Origin: Shewanella sediminis HAW-EB3
Lineage (GTDB): Bacteria; Pseudomonadota; Gammaproteobacteria; Enterobacterales; Shewanellaceae
DNA length: 64,000 nt
Direction of reading: 5' to 3'
NCBI RefSeq assembly: GCF_000018025.1
Contig: NC_009831.1
Span: 1,054,001-1,118,000 of the forward strand
This document shows, piece by piece, positions 1 through 10,224 of this stretch. Both the position numbers and the translations under genes were made by a program. A model generated the notes under the pieces. It was given only the letters and a program-made list of their open reading frames with translations. It was not told the DNA's origin and ran no database searches. Numbering within the stretch: position 1 is the stretch's first letter; each line of letters opens with the position of its first letter.

Positions 1-34
1 GAGTTCCTAGTTTCTATTTCCTAGGAACCAGGAA

Positions 35-2251
35 TCAACTCAGTCTCGTAAATGCCTGACAGATCCGCTGTTCGCCCGTTTGTTTCGCGCGTTTGAGCGC
101 CACCTCTGCATTACTCAGGTATTGCTCCAGACTTTGGTTATCCTGATAGGCGGCGATGCCCATACAGATACCTTCGCCTAATCCCATATCGTTGAGACTA
201 CTCATAGATTTTATGGCGAAGTGATGGGCATTATCGGCATCGGTGTCCGGCAGTATGATGATTAACTTGCCCAGTTGCCAATGGGACATCTGGTAGCCTG
301 TCGGTAGCTCTCTGAGAAGTTGTATCTCTACCTCTTTCTGGCGGCTTTCCAATTGACCAATATCACTCATATGGCTGAGCATGCTCTCGGCTGTGATATC
401 GATAAGCAGGAGGCTGGAGTGATCTCTGCTGTATTCAGTCAGAGACTTAAAATAACTGTCGAGATCCCTTAGGTTAACTAGGATGGTTGTGCGGTGAGGC
501 ACTAAGTCGCCGCTGTCATGCATGCTGGCCTTGGGCGTCGCTTGCTCGAAGGTGCAGACGATGTATTCGATATCACCGGACGAGTCTAAATTACCTTTAA
601 GGGTCGCTTGTAAACACGCACTATCGACGCTATTGGGTGAGCAAAGTACCTGCCCCTTCCAACTTCCCTGAAGAATGATCTGCTGTAAAATCTGTGACCA
701 TTTATTGCCTAAATTATGGTCCAATATTTCGGTTAACTTTTTGCTGCTGCACTCTTTAAGTTGGATCTGTTCGTCGAAGGCTGTGTTGGTTCTTTGCAGA
801 GTTCCATCTGCTGTGATCAACGCCGTTGCAACCGCGCTTTCATTGAGAAGTTGATTAAGGTTGGCCTCATCTTGTGCCTTTTTAAGCTCAGTCACATCTT
901 CAAAAGTGATCAACAGATATTGGTTTTTCTTATCCGGAGTATGCTGTGTTTTGATGTGAGCTATCAGTTTTGCCTGACTCTCAGAACCTGCATCGAATTC
1001 ACCCTTCCATTCATTCTCTTGTTGTAGCTGGTTCATTATCAAGGAGTAGTCTTCATCTTCCAGATGCAAGATCCGCTGTAAACTCCGATCCAACAGATCA
1101 TCATTGGGCAGGGCTAATAGTTGAGCCGCCATCTGATTCGCCGAGATAACCCGGTTCTTATCGTTGACTATGATGCTGCCTACATCCCTGTGGAAGAGAC
1201 TGTTTGACAGTTCTATACTGTATTGTCTGGAGCGCTGCTCGAGTCTATAGGAGTGGCTGAGAATGATCAGCATCGAAGCCAGAAAGGTGAGTACCGTAGC
1301 TCCGCCGATAAGGATACTTCGCCATTGAGAGAAGTTTGCAGCAATGTCATCGTTACGAACATAAGAGACCAGAAAATATTCTCTTCGGGTTTCATATTGT
1401 GTTGTCAGTTCAACCTTAAGATAAACAAAGGTGGCATTATCGCCGTGGAATTGGCCGAAGTTACTCATGGCCATTTTTCGCCAAAGGGCAGGATAACTTT
1501 GTTTGAGGCTCCCTCCCATGGTATCCGGGACTCGCTTCAATGAGGGGCGTGAATCGGCGCCCGCATAGACCAGTCCCTGCGTATCTAACATCAGTAGTGG
1601 AGACTCTGTGCTTGAATAGGCGGGCTTGATGCTTTTGAGCATTTTTGACATCGAGTTATAGGTGACTAAGTAGCCCCTGATACTCTGATCGGGATTTTCG
1701 AGCCAGGCTAGTTGATACAGATAGGGTTCAAGCTTGCCATTGATAGGACTAAACTCCAGTGGAGAAGTATAGATTTCGTTCCCCCCCATATTACGGGAGC
1801 CACCGAGCAAAGAGGGGGGCAAGGGATCATGACTAAAATCATCTGTGGTGGCAAATTTAAAGCTGCCTTGGGGGTCAAATAGTGCAATATCCAGTAATTC
1901 GGGAATATTCTTAGTAATAACCTGCCAATTGCTCTTTAACTTATCTTGCCTCTCTATGTTGGGAATATTCAGGTAACGGTTGAGAAGTTCAGATTTGGCA
2001 AACATCTGGGTTCTGAATTGTTGAAACGAGACTTTATCGGCGATCAGTGTCCCTACAGCCTGAAGTTCGCTGTATCTCTGAGTGGCCCAGTCTTCCTGCA
2101 ATCTGCGCTCACCCAGGGTGATGATGACGTTACTGAGTAATACGACGCTAAGCAGCAATAGGCACAGTTGGGTACCAACAGATATTAATCGTTGATTAGA
2201 CCAATGGATCCCTTGGGCGTCGATAAGCAGAGGTAGTTTTCGCGTCAGCAT
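35..2251 (-). CDS. Membrane sensor with PAS domains and degenerate GGDEF domain
   Basis: 738 residues. Two membrane segments (about 22-47 and 311-332) enclose a periplasmic sensing region of about 260 residues, which looks Cache-like but which I cannot assign firmly. PAS-type segments follow at about 345-450 and 468-560. The C-terminal 150 residues resemble a diguanylate cyclase fold, but the active-site loop reads QLGKLIIILP where GGDEF is expected, so catalysis is unlikely. The end (MGIAAYQDN...LSNAEVALKRAKQTG) is typical of GGDEF proteins. No EAL domain is present. It is probably a signal-binding or allosteric relative of c-di-GMP enzymes. It appears monocistronic; the start is an ATG without a strong Shine-Dalgarno sequence. 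Confidence 0.7.
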   Translation of the reverse strand: MLTRKLPLLIDAQGIHWSNQRLISVGTQLCLLLLSVVLLSNVIITLGERRLQEDWATQRYSELQAVGTLIADKVSFQQFRTQMFAKSELLNRYLNIPNIERQDKLKSNWQVITKNIPELLDIALFDPQGSFKFATTDDFSHDPLPPSLLGGSRNMGGNEIYTSPLEFSPINGKLEPYLYQLAWLENPDQSIRGYLVTYNSMSKMLKSIKPAYSSTESPLLMLDTQGLVYAGADSRPSLKRVPDTMGGSLKQSYPALWRKMAMSNFGQFHGDNATFVYLKVELTTQYETRREYFLVSYVRNDDIAANFSQWRSILIGGATVLTFLASMLIILSHSYRLEQRSRQYSIELSNSLFHRDVGSIIVNDKNRVISANQMAAQLLALPNDDLLDRSLQRILHLEDEDYSLIMNQLQQENEWKGEFDAGSESQAKLIAHIKTQHTPDKKNQYLLITFEDVTELKKAQDEANLNQLLNESAVATALITADGTLQRTNTAFDEQIQLKECSSKKLTEILDHNLGNKWSQILQQIILQGSWKGQVLCSPNSVDSACLQATLKGNLDSSGDIEYIVCTFEQATPKASMHDSGDLVPHRTTILVNLRDLDSYFKSLTEYSRDHSSLLLIDITAESMLSHMSDIGQLESRQKEVEIQLLRELPTGYQMSHWQLGKLIIILPDTDADNAHHFAIKSMSSLNDMGLGEGICMGIAAYQDNQSLEQYLSNAEVALKRAKQTGEQRICQAFTRLS

Positions 2252-2403
2252 TTAGAGTTTTAATGTTGTTTATTTTATGGATGCTCATGTTAGCATAAAT
2301 CCACATTTCAGACACTGCCAGTTACACCCTTCTAACCTAGTGATAATTAATGTGATTCAGATCCATTGCATTTGGTTTGACTGGTATTTTGTCTTATCGT
2401 TTA

Positions 2404-3078
2404 CTATCCAACGACGCCGAGCATTCTGTGTTTAAATTCCGCTCCGCTCGTCTCGACAAATTTTCTACACGCTTCTATATCGACACCTTCGAGCCCGTCG
2501 ATGGCAGAGACTTGAACACTCTTAATATAATCGGGGGCAAGACGAATAAACTCACAGACACTTTGATAGGCGTGCTTAAGTTTAGGTCGGCAGTGCTCCA
2601 TATAGGCCTGTTCGGTATCGGCATTAAGTGAGATGGAGAGGGCATCTACACAAATCGCGAGCTCCGGTAAAATGTTACGTCTATGAAAAAGGTTACCTAA
2701 ACCATCTGTATTGACCCTGACATAACCTCCTCTGTTTTTGATCTCTTTGGCTATGGTGAGCAGGGTGTCTAAATTGAGGGTTGGCTCGCCATAACCGCAA
2801 AATACATATTCATCGAAACGCTCAACATCGCCCAGCAATGGGATGATCTCTTCCGCTTTTGGCTGATGGTTCAGATCTAATTGATATTCATGAACCTGCT
2901 TGCTGCCATTATGTTTTGGACAAAATTGGCAGCGCAGGGTGCAGCGCCCCGTGATATTGAGGTAACGGCTGTTTCGAATATCATAAACCAGTGTTGAGCT
3001 TAGCTCATTGGAAGTCGGGCTATTCTCAGCCTCGCTTGTGGGGGCCGTTGTTGAAGCTATTGAGCTGGAGAGAGTCAT
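2404..3078 (-). CDS. Radical SAM protein, TatD-associated type
   Basis: A CxxxCxxC motif (CTLRCQFC) just after an YLNITGRC segment marks a radical SAM 4Fe-4S site. FCGYGEPTL and the VNTDGLGN segment fit the SAM-binding core. The whole resembles the short (about 200 residue) radical SAM family often encoded beside TatD nucleases. No tatD gene is adjacent here, so its partner is unclear. I chose the ATG at 3078; a TTG 12 bases upstream is possible. The first 35 or so residues are Ser/Thr-rich and low in complexity, so the true start may be further in. Substrate unknown. Confidence 0.7.
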   Translation of the reverse strand: MTLSSSIASTTAPTSEAENSPTSNELSSTLVYDIRNSRYLNITGRCTLRCQFCPKHNGSKQVHEYQLDLNHQPKAEEIIPLLGDVERFDEYVFCGYGEPTLNLDTLLTIAKEIKNRGGYVRVNTDGLGNLFHRRNILPELAICVDALSISLNADTEQAYMEHCRPKLKHAYQSVCEFIRLAPDYIKSVQVSAIDGLEGVDIEACRKFVETSGAEFKHRMLGVVG

Positions 3079-3152
3079 TGAGAGGAGCAATACTGATGGA
3101 TAATAGTGATGAGTCTATAGGATCTCCCGCAACTAAACTGTCGGTCAGATCG

Positions 3153-3174
3153 AAAAAGGGAGGCTATGCCTCCC
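3153..3174 (-). terminator. Terminator of the RND efflux operon
   Basis: GGGAGGC, a three-base loop and GCCTCCC, followed on the minus strand by five T. It lies just after the RND permease stop. The plus strand also has four T after the stem. Confidence 0.75.
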
Positions 3175-3204
3175 TTTTATTCTATCTCTATTTTCTTAGA
3201 GAAT

Positions 3205-6200
3205 TTAAGCCATATCATCTTGGCTATGTGCGGGTTTTGGTTGCCACCACCAGATATAGAAACGTCGCAGTGCTCTCCCTATCCATGACAAAAGCCGCTT
3301 AGCATCGTCGAGTACGATATAAAGCAAGGGGATCAAAATCAGCGTCACCACAGTAGAGAACAAGATACCGAAGGCGAGTGAGGTTGCCATCGGGATCACG
3401 ATCTGTGCTTGTAAACTGGTCTCCAAAAGGATGGGGACAAGGCCCACAAAAGTCGTTAATGACGTTAAGATAATCGCGCGGAAACGATGGCATCCAGAGT
3501 CAACGGCTGCTTGGGTTATCGATTGCCCCTGTGCACGCGCCTTATTTACAAAGTCGACCAGGATGAGCGAGTCATTCACGACGACGCCCGCAAGCGCAAC
3601 AATGCCACATAGACTGAGGATATTGAGTGCCAAGCCCTGGATCAGGTGACCAAACAATGCCCCTATGATACCAAATGGGATCACGGCCATGATGATCAAT
3701 GGCTGGCTATAGGATTTAAGCGGTATCGCCATCAAGGCATAGATGGCAAATAGCGCGAACAAGAAACCTTGCACTAAGCTAATTAGTGCACTCTGTTCAT
3801 CTGCACTGCCACCGTCTAACGTTGTCGAAATTTGTGGGTATTGAGCTTCTAAATAGGGTAGAAACTCCTCCTGAATTTCGGCGACGATTTTAGATGGCTC
3901 TACCTTATCTTTATCAGCATTGGCGATAATGGATATAGCACGGCGTCCATCGACACGTGTGATCGATGAGTAGGAGTCCCCCAGTTCAATTTCGGCCACA
4001 GTAGAGAAGGGGACTGAGATCCCACTGGGGGTGCGGATCATCATATTTTCAAGATGACCTACAGAGCGGCGCTGATCGAGCGGATAGCGCACCATCACCT
4101 TCACCTCCTCCTTATTTCTCAATATCCTCTGCGCTTCGAAGCCGTAGAAACCGTAGCGAACCTGGCTGGCTAGATCCGACAGGGTCAGGCCTTGAGCTTC
4201 AGCTTCGGGTTTAATATTGAGGCGGATCTCATGGCTTCCCGATGAATAGTTATCGGAAATGTCATAGATACCTTCATAGGTTTTAAGCTTCTGCTTAAGC
4301 TCGGCGGAGGCTAACGCTAGCTGCTCTAAATTACTGGAAGAGAGCCTGAATGAGATATCGGCGCCTGCATCATTGGTGCTGGCATTGATATTAAGCTTCT
4401 TGACCGAGAGCTGTTCAGGTATGTTTTCACGCCAGAGGTTGGCGATTCTCACCCCATCGACTTCACGATCTTCTCCTTTGGTGAGTTCGGCAAAGATGAA
4501 GGCTGAGGTGCGCGAGCTCATGTCGATAAAGCTGTGCTTAACGACCGGATAGCCCACTTCATCCTCTATCTGTTGATTCATGGTATAGAGCGCATCTTCA
4601 ATCTCTTTCACCACCTTTAACGTATTCTCTTCAGAGCTGCCAGGTTCCATCTCCAGCTGAACTTGAATAAAGTCAGAAGGCAGATCGGGGAAGAAGACCC
4701 AACGCACCGTGCCACTCACAACCAGTGCGATAGAAAGAATGAGCACGCCAATAAAGACGGCTACAACGCTATATCTATTCTTGATACAGGTTTCTAAAAA
4801 ATAGCGATATTTATGGTGGATAAAATGCTGGACCTTATTGTTAAGTGCAATTTTAAAACGCACAAAGACATTAGGGTTAAGGTTCGGTTTTTTCGGCTTC
4901 ATATGAGCCAGGTGCGCGGGTAAGATCAGCTTAGATTCTACCAAGGAGAAGGCCAGACAGAGGATGACAATCATCCCAATAGATTTCCAGATGATCCCCT
5001 GAGGGCCCGATACCATTAACATGGGAATAAAGGCCGCTATGGTGGTTAATACCCCGAAGGTGGCTGGCATGGCGACCTTTTTTGCGCCTTTAATGACATT
5101 ATCGAGGGAATGGCCATGCCGCTCGGTTTCACTATAGGCACTCTCTCCTATCACGATGGCATCATCGACGACGATACCGAGTACCAGAATGAAGGCGAAT
5201 AGGGTTAATAGGTTAATCGACATCGAAAACGGTTCGATAGGCATTAATAATGCGGTGCCTAAAAAGCAGACCGGCAACCCCATCATTACCCAGAAGGCGA
5301 GCTTAACGTCAAGGAAGAGGGCGAGGATCAGAAATACCAACACGGCGCCGTAGAACATGTTGGATAACATCATGTTCAAACGTCCCTTGAGGTAATGAGT
5401 CAGGTCGCCCCAGGTATCAAGTTTGGCAGAGGCGGGCAGAGTCTTACTACGCTCGGCGATATACTCTTTCACCTCAGCTGAGATATCCAGTGCGTTTTGA
5501 TCGTCAATACTGGTGACTTCGATAATCGCCGCGGGTTTTCCGTTAAAGCGGGTGTACTCCAGTCGCTCCTCAAAATCATCCTTAATCGTGGCGACCTGTG
5601 GCAGCATAATTCGGCTACCGTCGGTTCGGGTCGACACCACGATTTTAGAAAAGTCTTCGCCGGTGTACGCCTGACCTTTGGTTCTCAGTAGGATGTCGCC
5701 ATCCTGTGCCCGAATAGAACCACCGGGAAGATCGATTGAGGAGCTTTGCACCGCTTTAGCTACCTGGGCGAAGCTAAGCCCGTACTCTCTGAGTTTATCT
5801 TCCGATACTTCAATGCCTATCTCGTAATCACGGACGCCAGTGACTTTTGCACGAGTTACCGAAGGCAGTGAAGTGATATCTTCTCTGATACTCTTAGCCA
5901 ACTCCTTCATCTCATGCAGGTCGAGATCACCATAGACAGAGACCCAGATAACATTGTTTTCTGGTTTGATACGGAAGATGTTAGGTTTTTCGATATTATC
6001 CGGGAAGGTTGAGATGGCATCGAGTCTGAGTTTTGCTTCATCCAGAATATCTTGAGGATCATAGCTGTCCTGAACCTCAATCGTCACCGACCCCACGCCT
6101 TCACCGGCGACTGAGGTGACTTTTTTTATGCCATCAATATCCTGAATCGATTCCTCAATCTTTATGTTGATCCCCTCTTCGATCTCTTGGGGAGCTGCGC

Positions 6201-6372
6201 CAGGATAGGCAACAGAAATTTGCAGATAGTTCAGTTCAAAAGAGGGAAATATCTCTTTATTGATGACAAAAAAACTACTGAATAGCCCCCCGAATATCAG
6301 GAAAGCCATGAGCAAATTAGCGGCAACCGTATTTCTGGCAAACCAAGCCATTATCCCTGTTTGTGGCGCCAT
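3205..6372 (-). CDS. RND-family efflux transporter, inner-membrane permease
   Basis: 1055 residues, the usual size for AcrB-type (HAE-1 like) proton-driven pumps. An N-terminal membrane helix (about 12-37), a large periplasmic loop, a six-helix block from about 330, a second periplasmic loop and a second helix block from about 860 give the classic duplicated layout. LLTLFAFILVLGIVVDDAIV carries the acidic Asp-Asp pair of helix 4 used for proton relay. Its ATG overlaps the stop codon of the adaptor gene (TAATG), so the two are translationally coupled. No outer-membrane TolC partner or regulator lies in the operon, so substrates cannot be guessed. Confidence 0.9.
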   Translation of the reverse strand: MAPQTGIMAWFARNTVAANLLMAFLIFGGLFSSFFVINKEIFPSFELNYLQISVAYPGAAPQEIEEGINIKIEESIQDIDGIKKVTSVAGEGVGSVTIEVQDSYDPQDILDEAKLRLDAISTFPDNIEKPNIFRIKPENNVIWVSVYGDLDLHEMKELAKSIREDITSLPSVTRAKVTGVRDYEIGIEVSEDKLREYGLSFAQVAKAVQSSSIDLPGGSIRAQDGDILLRTKGQAYTGEDFSKIVVSTRTDGSRIMLPQVATIKDDFEERLEYTRFNGKPAAIIEVTSIDDQNALDISAEVKEYIAERSKTLPASAKLDTWGDLTHYLKGRLNMMLSNMFYGAVLVFLILALFLDVKLAFWVMMGLPVCFLGTALLMPIEPFSMSINLLTLFAFILVLGIVVDDAIVIGESAYSETERHGHSLDNVIKGAKKVAMPATFGVLTTIAAFIPMLMVSGPQGIIWKSIGMIVILCLAFSLVESKLILPAHLAHMKPKKPNLNPNVFVRFKIALNNKVQHFIHHKYRYFLETCIKNRYSVVAVFIGVLILSIALVVSGTVRWVFFPDLPSDFIQVQLEMEPGSSEENTLKVVKEIEDALYTMNQQIEDEVGYPVVKHSFIDMSSRTSAFIFAELTKGEDREVDGVRIANLWRENIPEQLSVKKLNINASTNDAGADISFRLSSSNLEQLALASAELKQKLKTYEGIYDISDNYSSGSHEIRLNIKPEAEAQGLTLSDLASQVRYGFYGFEAQRILRNKEEVKVMVRYPLDQRRSVGHLENMMIRTPSGISVPFSTVAEIELGDSYSSITRVDGRRAISIIANADKDKVEPSKIVAEIQEEFLPYLEAQYPQISTTLDGGSADEQSALISLVQGFLFALFAIYALMAIPLKSYSQPLIIMAVIPFGIIGALFGHLIQGLALNILSLCGIVALAGVVVNDSLILVDFVNKARAQGQSITQAAVDSGCHRFRAIILTSLTTFVGLVPILLETSLQAQIVIPMATSLAFGILFSTVVTLILIPLLYIVLDDAKRLLSWIGRALRRFYIWWWQPKPAHSQDDMA

Positions 6373-7589
6373 TATTGATCACCCGCCGCGGCTAAACGCT
6401 GCTCTTTTGCAATATCGCTTTCGGGAAGATTAGTGCCATTTTTACTCGCTTCACCTAATATTTTGACTAGTTGGCCGGATGAAATATTTGTCAGCTTAGT
6501 TAACGAGACACGCTCGCCGTCTTGCAGGCTATCTTTAATATAAACATTATTGACATCGGTACGCACGACATTGACTTCACGAACCTCAACGATGTTATCG
6601 GCTGAGATCACGGCAACCTGACCATTACGGACAATATGGCGAGGGAGTTGAACGATGCCATCTACGGTGCGGCCTTTAATGATAGCGGTGACAAAACTGC
6701 CATATTTAAGTGGTAGCTGTCCCTCTTTACGCCCCTCTCTCAGGTAAGGGTCTTTAATTTCGGCAACCAGATAAACCATACGGTTTTCGGCATCGATCAC
6801 CCCTTCGCTACGGATGATATCTCCTGTCCAGGTCACGGTTTTTCCGGCAAGAGATGCACTTAAGGTGACTTGAGTATCCGGGTTGTCCACCGATTCGAGA
6901 TAAGCAAGGTCGTTATTGGCGAGTGGCAGACGGATCTCGGCAATACGAGTGTCATAAAGCTCACCCAGGTTAGTGCCTAAAGTCACGTATTGGCCCAGAT
7001 CTACGATTCTTGTCTTGATGATCCCCTCAAAAGGCGCACGAATAACGGTTCTTTCAAGGTTACGCTTAGCGCGTGCGAGTGAGGCTTGGGCAAATTTAAC
7101 GTTTGCCTGCTCTTTCTTGAGTTGAGGCAGGCGTAACCCCAGCTCTGGCGGGAGTCCACCGTCATAGCCTTTCCAATCATTCTTGGCCACTTCACCGCGG
7201 GCTATCTCCTCCTCTAAAGCTGCTTGCGCTTGGGCCAAGCTGGCCTGGGCTTGATTGAGATCTGCTTCATAATCCGATGGTTCAATTGCAGCAAGCTGTT
7301 CGCCCTTTTTCACGACACCACCGGCAACAAAATTGGGAGAGATGGTAAGCAAACGTCCCTTCACTTCTGTGACCAGTTGGGTCTTGTTCTTTGGAGTGAC
7401 GACACCATATGATGGGAGGTTCAGGGAGACTGTTTTCTGCTCCACTTTAACCACATCGACGATTGGGACTGGTTTCTGCTCCTCCTTCTGTTCAGGAGCC
7501 TCCTTGGTACTAATGAGAAGCCAAGCGGCTACGCCAAAAAAGACAAGAATATAGAGGGGAGTTAATCTCCTGAGTATTGTTTTTATCAT
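6372..7589 (-). CDS. RND efflux periplasmic adaptor (membrane fusion protein)
   Basis: First gene of a two-gene efflux operon. After an N-terminal membrane anchor (MIKTILRRLTPLYILVFFG) come a lipoyl-like half motif, a coiled-coil hairpin rich in Ala/Gln/Glu (QASLAQAQAALEEEIARG), the second lipoyl half (VIRAPFEGIIKTRIVDLGQY) and a beta-barrel region, the normal HlyD/AcrA order. It would bridge the permease at 3205-6372 to an outer-membrane channel encoded elsewhere. I prefer the ATG at 7589, which puts the membrane anchor at the N-terminus; an upstream in-frame extension of 32 codons looks non-coding. Confidence 0.88.
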   Translation of the reverse strand: MIKTILRRLTPLYILVFFGVAAWLLISTKEAPEQKEEQKPVPIVDVVKVEQKTVSLNLPSYGVVTPKNKTQLVTEVKGRLLTISPNFVAGGVVKKGEQLAAIEPSDYEADLNQAQASLAQAQAALEEEIARGEVAKNDWKGYDGGLPPELGLRLPQLKKEQANVKFAQASLARAKRNLERTVIRAPFEGIIKTRIVDLGQYVTLGTNLGELYDTRIAEIRLPLANNDLAYLESVDNPDTQVTLSASLAGKTVTWTGDIIRSEGVIDAENRMVYLVAEIKDPYLREGRKEGQLPLKYGSFVTAIIKGRTVDGIVQLPRHIVRNGQVAVISADNIVEVREVNVVRTDVNNVYIKDSLQDGERVSLTKLTNISSGQLVKILGEASKNGTNLPESDIAKEQRLAAAGDQ

Positions 7590-7846
7590 TGTTATCCCGC
7601 TTTTCCATGCTGAAATTCTTCTAAGCCCTAAATTACCAGAGTAGAAGGACGGGATACATCTGTTTTTGTAAATAAAATGTATCATTTGCTACAGGGGAGC
7701 CTGAGGTGAGCCGTAAAATATGAGTTAGAAGTTGTTAAAAGTACTCTCTTTTTTATTTTTAGGCCTCGAAGGGATGAATGTTACGAACTGTAAGCGATGG
7801 CTTATAGGGTAAGAGATCCTTGAGGTTCCTGAATCGCCAATCTCCA

Positions 7847-7873
7847 TGTAGGAGCGGCTTTAGCCGCGAATTG
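7847..7873. repeat. REP-like palindrome
   Basis: TGTAGGAGCGGCTTTAGCCG followed by CGAATTG. The core CGGCTTTAGCCG forms a tight hairpin. It matches the general style of REP sequences of pseudomonads and other gammaproteobacteria. Only one copy was seen in the window. It lies between srmB and the efflux operon. Confidence 0.5.
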
Positions 7874-7892
7874 CCTATGTTTCTTTTCAGGC

Positions 7893-7919
7893 AAAAAAAA
7901 GAGCCGCTGATAGCGGCTC
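7893..7919 (-). terminator. srmB terminator
   Basis: GAGCCGCT, a three-base loop and AGCGGCTC, followed on the minus strand by eight T. It lies about 45 bases past the srmB stop. Confidence 0.85.
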
Positions 7920-7963
7920 TCATAATAAAATTTAATTAGAAACTAAATGCTTACATGTAAGGC

Positions 7964-9190
7964 TTACTTTTTTTTCTTTTTTTTGTTTTTCTTGCTGAAA
8001 GTTTTTTCAGTCGGTTTTACTTTGTTCTTTCCCGGTGGCTTAGCTTCTTTATTTTTAGGTCTGAGATCTTTGATGAATCGACGCTTAAGTGGCTGATCCA
8101 TGTAGCGTTCAATCTTACCAACGACGCGAATGTCATGGGCTTCGACCAAAGATATTGCCGTGCCTTTCGCACCTGCACGACCGGTACGACCGATACGGTG
8201 AACATAAGTATCGGCAGATCTAGGCATATCGAAATTGATCACATGGGTGATGTCATCGACATCGATACCACGTGCGGCGACATCGGTAGCCAATAACACA
8301 TTCACTTCACCTTTAGTGAAACGTCCGAGGGCTTGGAAGCGCTGCTTCTGCTCCATATCGCCACGCATAAAGCTACATGGAATACCGGCTTTCTGCAGTA
8401 AACCCTCCAGGCTAGCGACCGCTTCTCGAGTCTTAACGAAGACGATGGCACGCTTTGTCTCTTCTTGTTGCAATATGCTACATAACAGATTGAATTTATG
8501 GTCTTTATTGTCGGCGATATGGATCCACTGATGTATCTTTGCCTTTTCACTGCGCGGTGCTTCGGCTTCAACTTTTACCGGGTCTGTCAGCAGTTGATGA
8601 GAGAAGCGGCCTACGTCACTGCCCTCTAGCGTGGCTGAGAACAGCATGGTCTGTTTACGGCCCACTGACTCGATAGCTAGGGTTTCGACTGCGGCAGAGA
8701 AGCCCATATCCAACATTCTGTCGGCTTCATCGATGACCAGCATTTCGACCTCTTCGGCATTAAACTGACCCTTGTCGAGGTATTCCATCAGGCGGCCAGG
8801 TGTCGCCACCAGAATATCGACGTTACCTTTCAGTGCATCCTCTTGAGGCCCGTAAGGCACTCCGCCTGTGATGATGACGGTATTGAAATCCAATTCGGAA
8901 GCCAGATGAGAGGCATATCTGTGGATTTGACTCGCGAGTTCACGTGTTGGAGTCAATATCAGGATTCGGGCCTGACCTGAAAAGCGTCTCGGGAAGTCGA
9001 TAAGATGCTGAAGTGCCGGCAACAGGAAGCTGGCAGTTTTACCTGTACCTGTCGGTGCACGCGCAAGAATGTCCCGCTGATCCATGGCCAATGGGATCGC
9101 TTGTTGCTGTATGGTGGTAGGCTTGTGATGGCCCATGGCTTTCAATGACTCTAGTAAAATAGGGTCAAGCAGGAGGTCTTCAAATTGCAT
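7964..9190 (-). CDS. srmB: DEAD-box ATP-dependent RNA helicase, SrmB-like
   Basis: 408 residues with the full DEAD-box set: Q motif, APTGTGKT (Walker A), PTRELA, TPGR, DEAD in LVIDEADRMLDMGF, SAT, ARGID and HRIGRTGRAG. The C-terminal tail is very Lys-rich, as in helicases that bind rRNA. SrmB acts in 50S ribosome assembly; the choice over RhlE or RhlB rests on the N-terminus (MQFEDLLLDPILLESLKAMG) and on its neighbour trmN6 (yfiC), which sits beside srmB in enterobacteria too. Here both genes point the same way instead of diverging. Confidence 0.8.
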   Translation of the reverse strand: MQFEDLLLDPILLESLKAMGHHKPTTIQQQAIPLAMDQRDILARAPTGTGKTASFLLPALQHLIDFPRRFSGQARILILTPTRELASQIHRYASHLASELDFNTVIITGGVPYGPQEDALKGNVDILVATPGRLMEYLDKGQFNAEEVEMLVIDEADRMLDMGFSAAVETLAIESVGRKQTMLFSATLEGSDVGRFSHQLLTDPVKVEAEAPRSEKAKIHQWIHIADNKDHKFNLLCSILQQEETKRAIVFVKTREAVASLEGLLQKAGIPCSFMRGDMEQKQRFQALGRFTKGEVNVLLATDVAARGIDVDDITHVINFDMPRSADTYVHRIGRTGRAGAKGTAISLVEAHDIRVVGKIERYMDQPLKRRFIKDLRPKNKEAKPPGKNKVKPTEKTFSKKNKKKKKK

Positions 9191-9309
9191 GTGCAGCGTC
9201 TCAATAAATAATAGCCGAACATTATAAAGGTTAATCGCACTAACTTAAATCATTAGTTGAGTCCAATGAGGAAAAGGGGCTCAGGGTCGTTAAAGTGCGC
9301 CGATTGGCA

Positions 9310-10044
9310 TTAGTATTTCAGATAAAATCCGGTGATCAACAGCTTCATCTCTTCGGTGTAGCTGCCATCGAGCTCCTTGATACAAAAATGTTCAGTGGCA
9401 CCTTCATTGGGCTTAGCCGACGCATCGGTGCTTTTATGACAAAGGGTGAAGAGATGCCTATGTGGTGTTTTTCGCTGAGAGTCTGAGATATCGGTCACCT
9501 GACTAAACTCAAGCGAGGAGTCTGCAAGTACAAGCCCGAACTCACTCATACTCTGGCTGGGTAAAATCAAGCTGGCCGTGCCGTTTGGCGCAAGCAAGGA
9601 GCCGATAGCTTCGAGTAGCGCACAAAAATCCAATGTATCGGTATGGCGAGCCTGGGCCCTGAGTCTATTTTGCGATTGGGTGCCACCTTTAAAGTAAGGC
9701 GGATTACAGATGATATGGTCGAACAGAGACTCCTCACTCTCTTGATGCTGCTTACTGAACTCCTGCACGCTCGAGTGCTTCACTGTAAGCCGGGAAGTCC
9801 AGGGAGAGGCCTCAAAATTCTTTTGGCAGGCGTTTACCGCGGTATCATCGAGCTCAATCGATGTGACCTTAGCGTTACTGCGCTGAGTCGCCATTAAACT
9901 GAGTAGACCGCTGCCGGCGCCGATATCCAGAATGTTTTGCGCATCGGACAAGGGGGCCCAGGCACCCAAGATCACGGCATCTGTGCTGACGGGCATGCCG
10001 CAGCCAAAATCGTCTATATGAAACTGTTTAAAGGTAAAGGCCAT
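9310..10044 (-). CDS. trmN6: tRNA1(Val) adenine(37)-N6-methyltransferase
   Basis: 244 residues, the usual YfiC/TrmN6 length. SAM-binding motif I is DIGAGSGLLSLMA and the catalytic NPPY motif of N6-adenine methylases is in IICNPPYFKGG. It methylates A37 of valine tRNA1. The start is an ATG at the head of MAFTFKQFHIDDFGCGMPV, a conserved beginning in this family. It lies about 120 bases upstream of srmB in the same direction and is divergent from brnQ. Confidence 0.88.
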   Translation of the reverse strand: MAFTFKQFHIDDFGCGMPVSTDAVILGAWAPLSDAQNILDIGAGSGLLSLMATQRSNAKVTSIELDDTAVNACQKNFEASPWTSRLTVKHSSVQEFSKQHQESEESLFDHIICNPPYFKGGTQSQNRLRAQARHTDTLDFCALLEAIGSLLAPNGTASLILPSQSMSEFGLVLADSSLEFSQVTDISDSQRKTPHRHLFTLCHKSTDASAKPNEGATEHFCIKELDGSYTEEMKLLITGFYLKY

Positions 10045-10224
10045 CAGGATTATTTACTGCTGTATGAAATTGGCGGGAATTGTACTCTATCGCGAGGCTG
10101 ATGAGGAGTAGGCTTCTGCGCTCTTAATTTGTTGCGTCACTGTTAATCTGGTCGTGCAGGGCCCATAAATGCTGGGGCTTAGTGATCTTTGTTGCGCACT
10201 TGTGGTTTTAATGTTTTGTTTTCG

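Noticed and set aside
1..34. TTCCTAG and TTCCTAGGAA repeats at the window edge, with similar TTCCTAGG text near 20200
   Set aside because: Too short and cut by the window boundary to call a terminator or repeat family.
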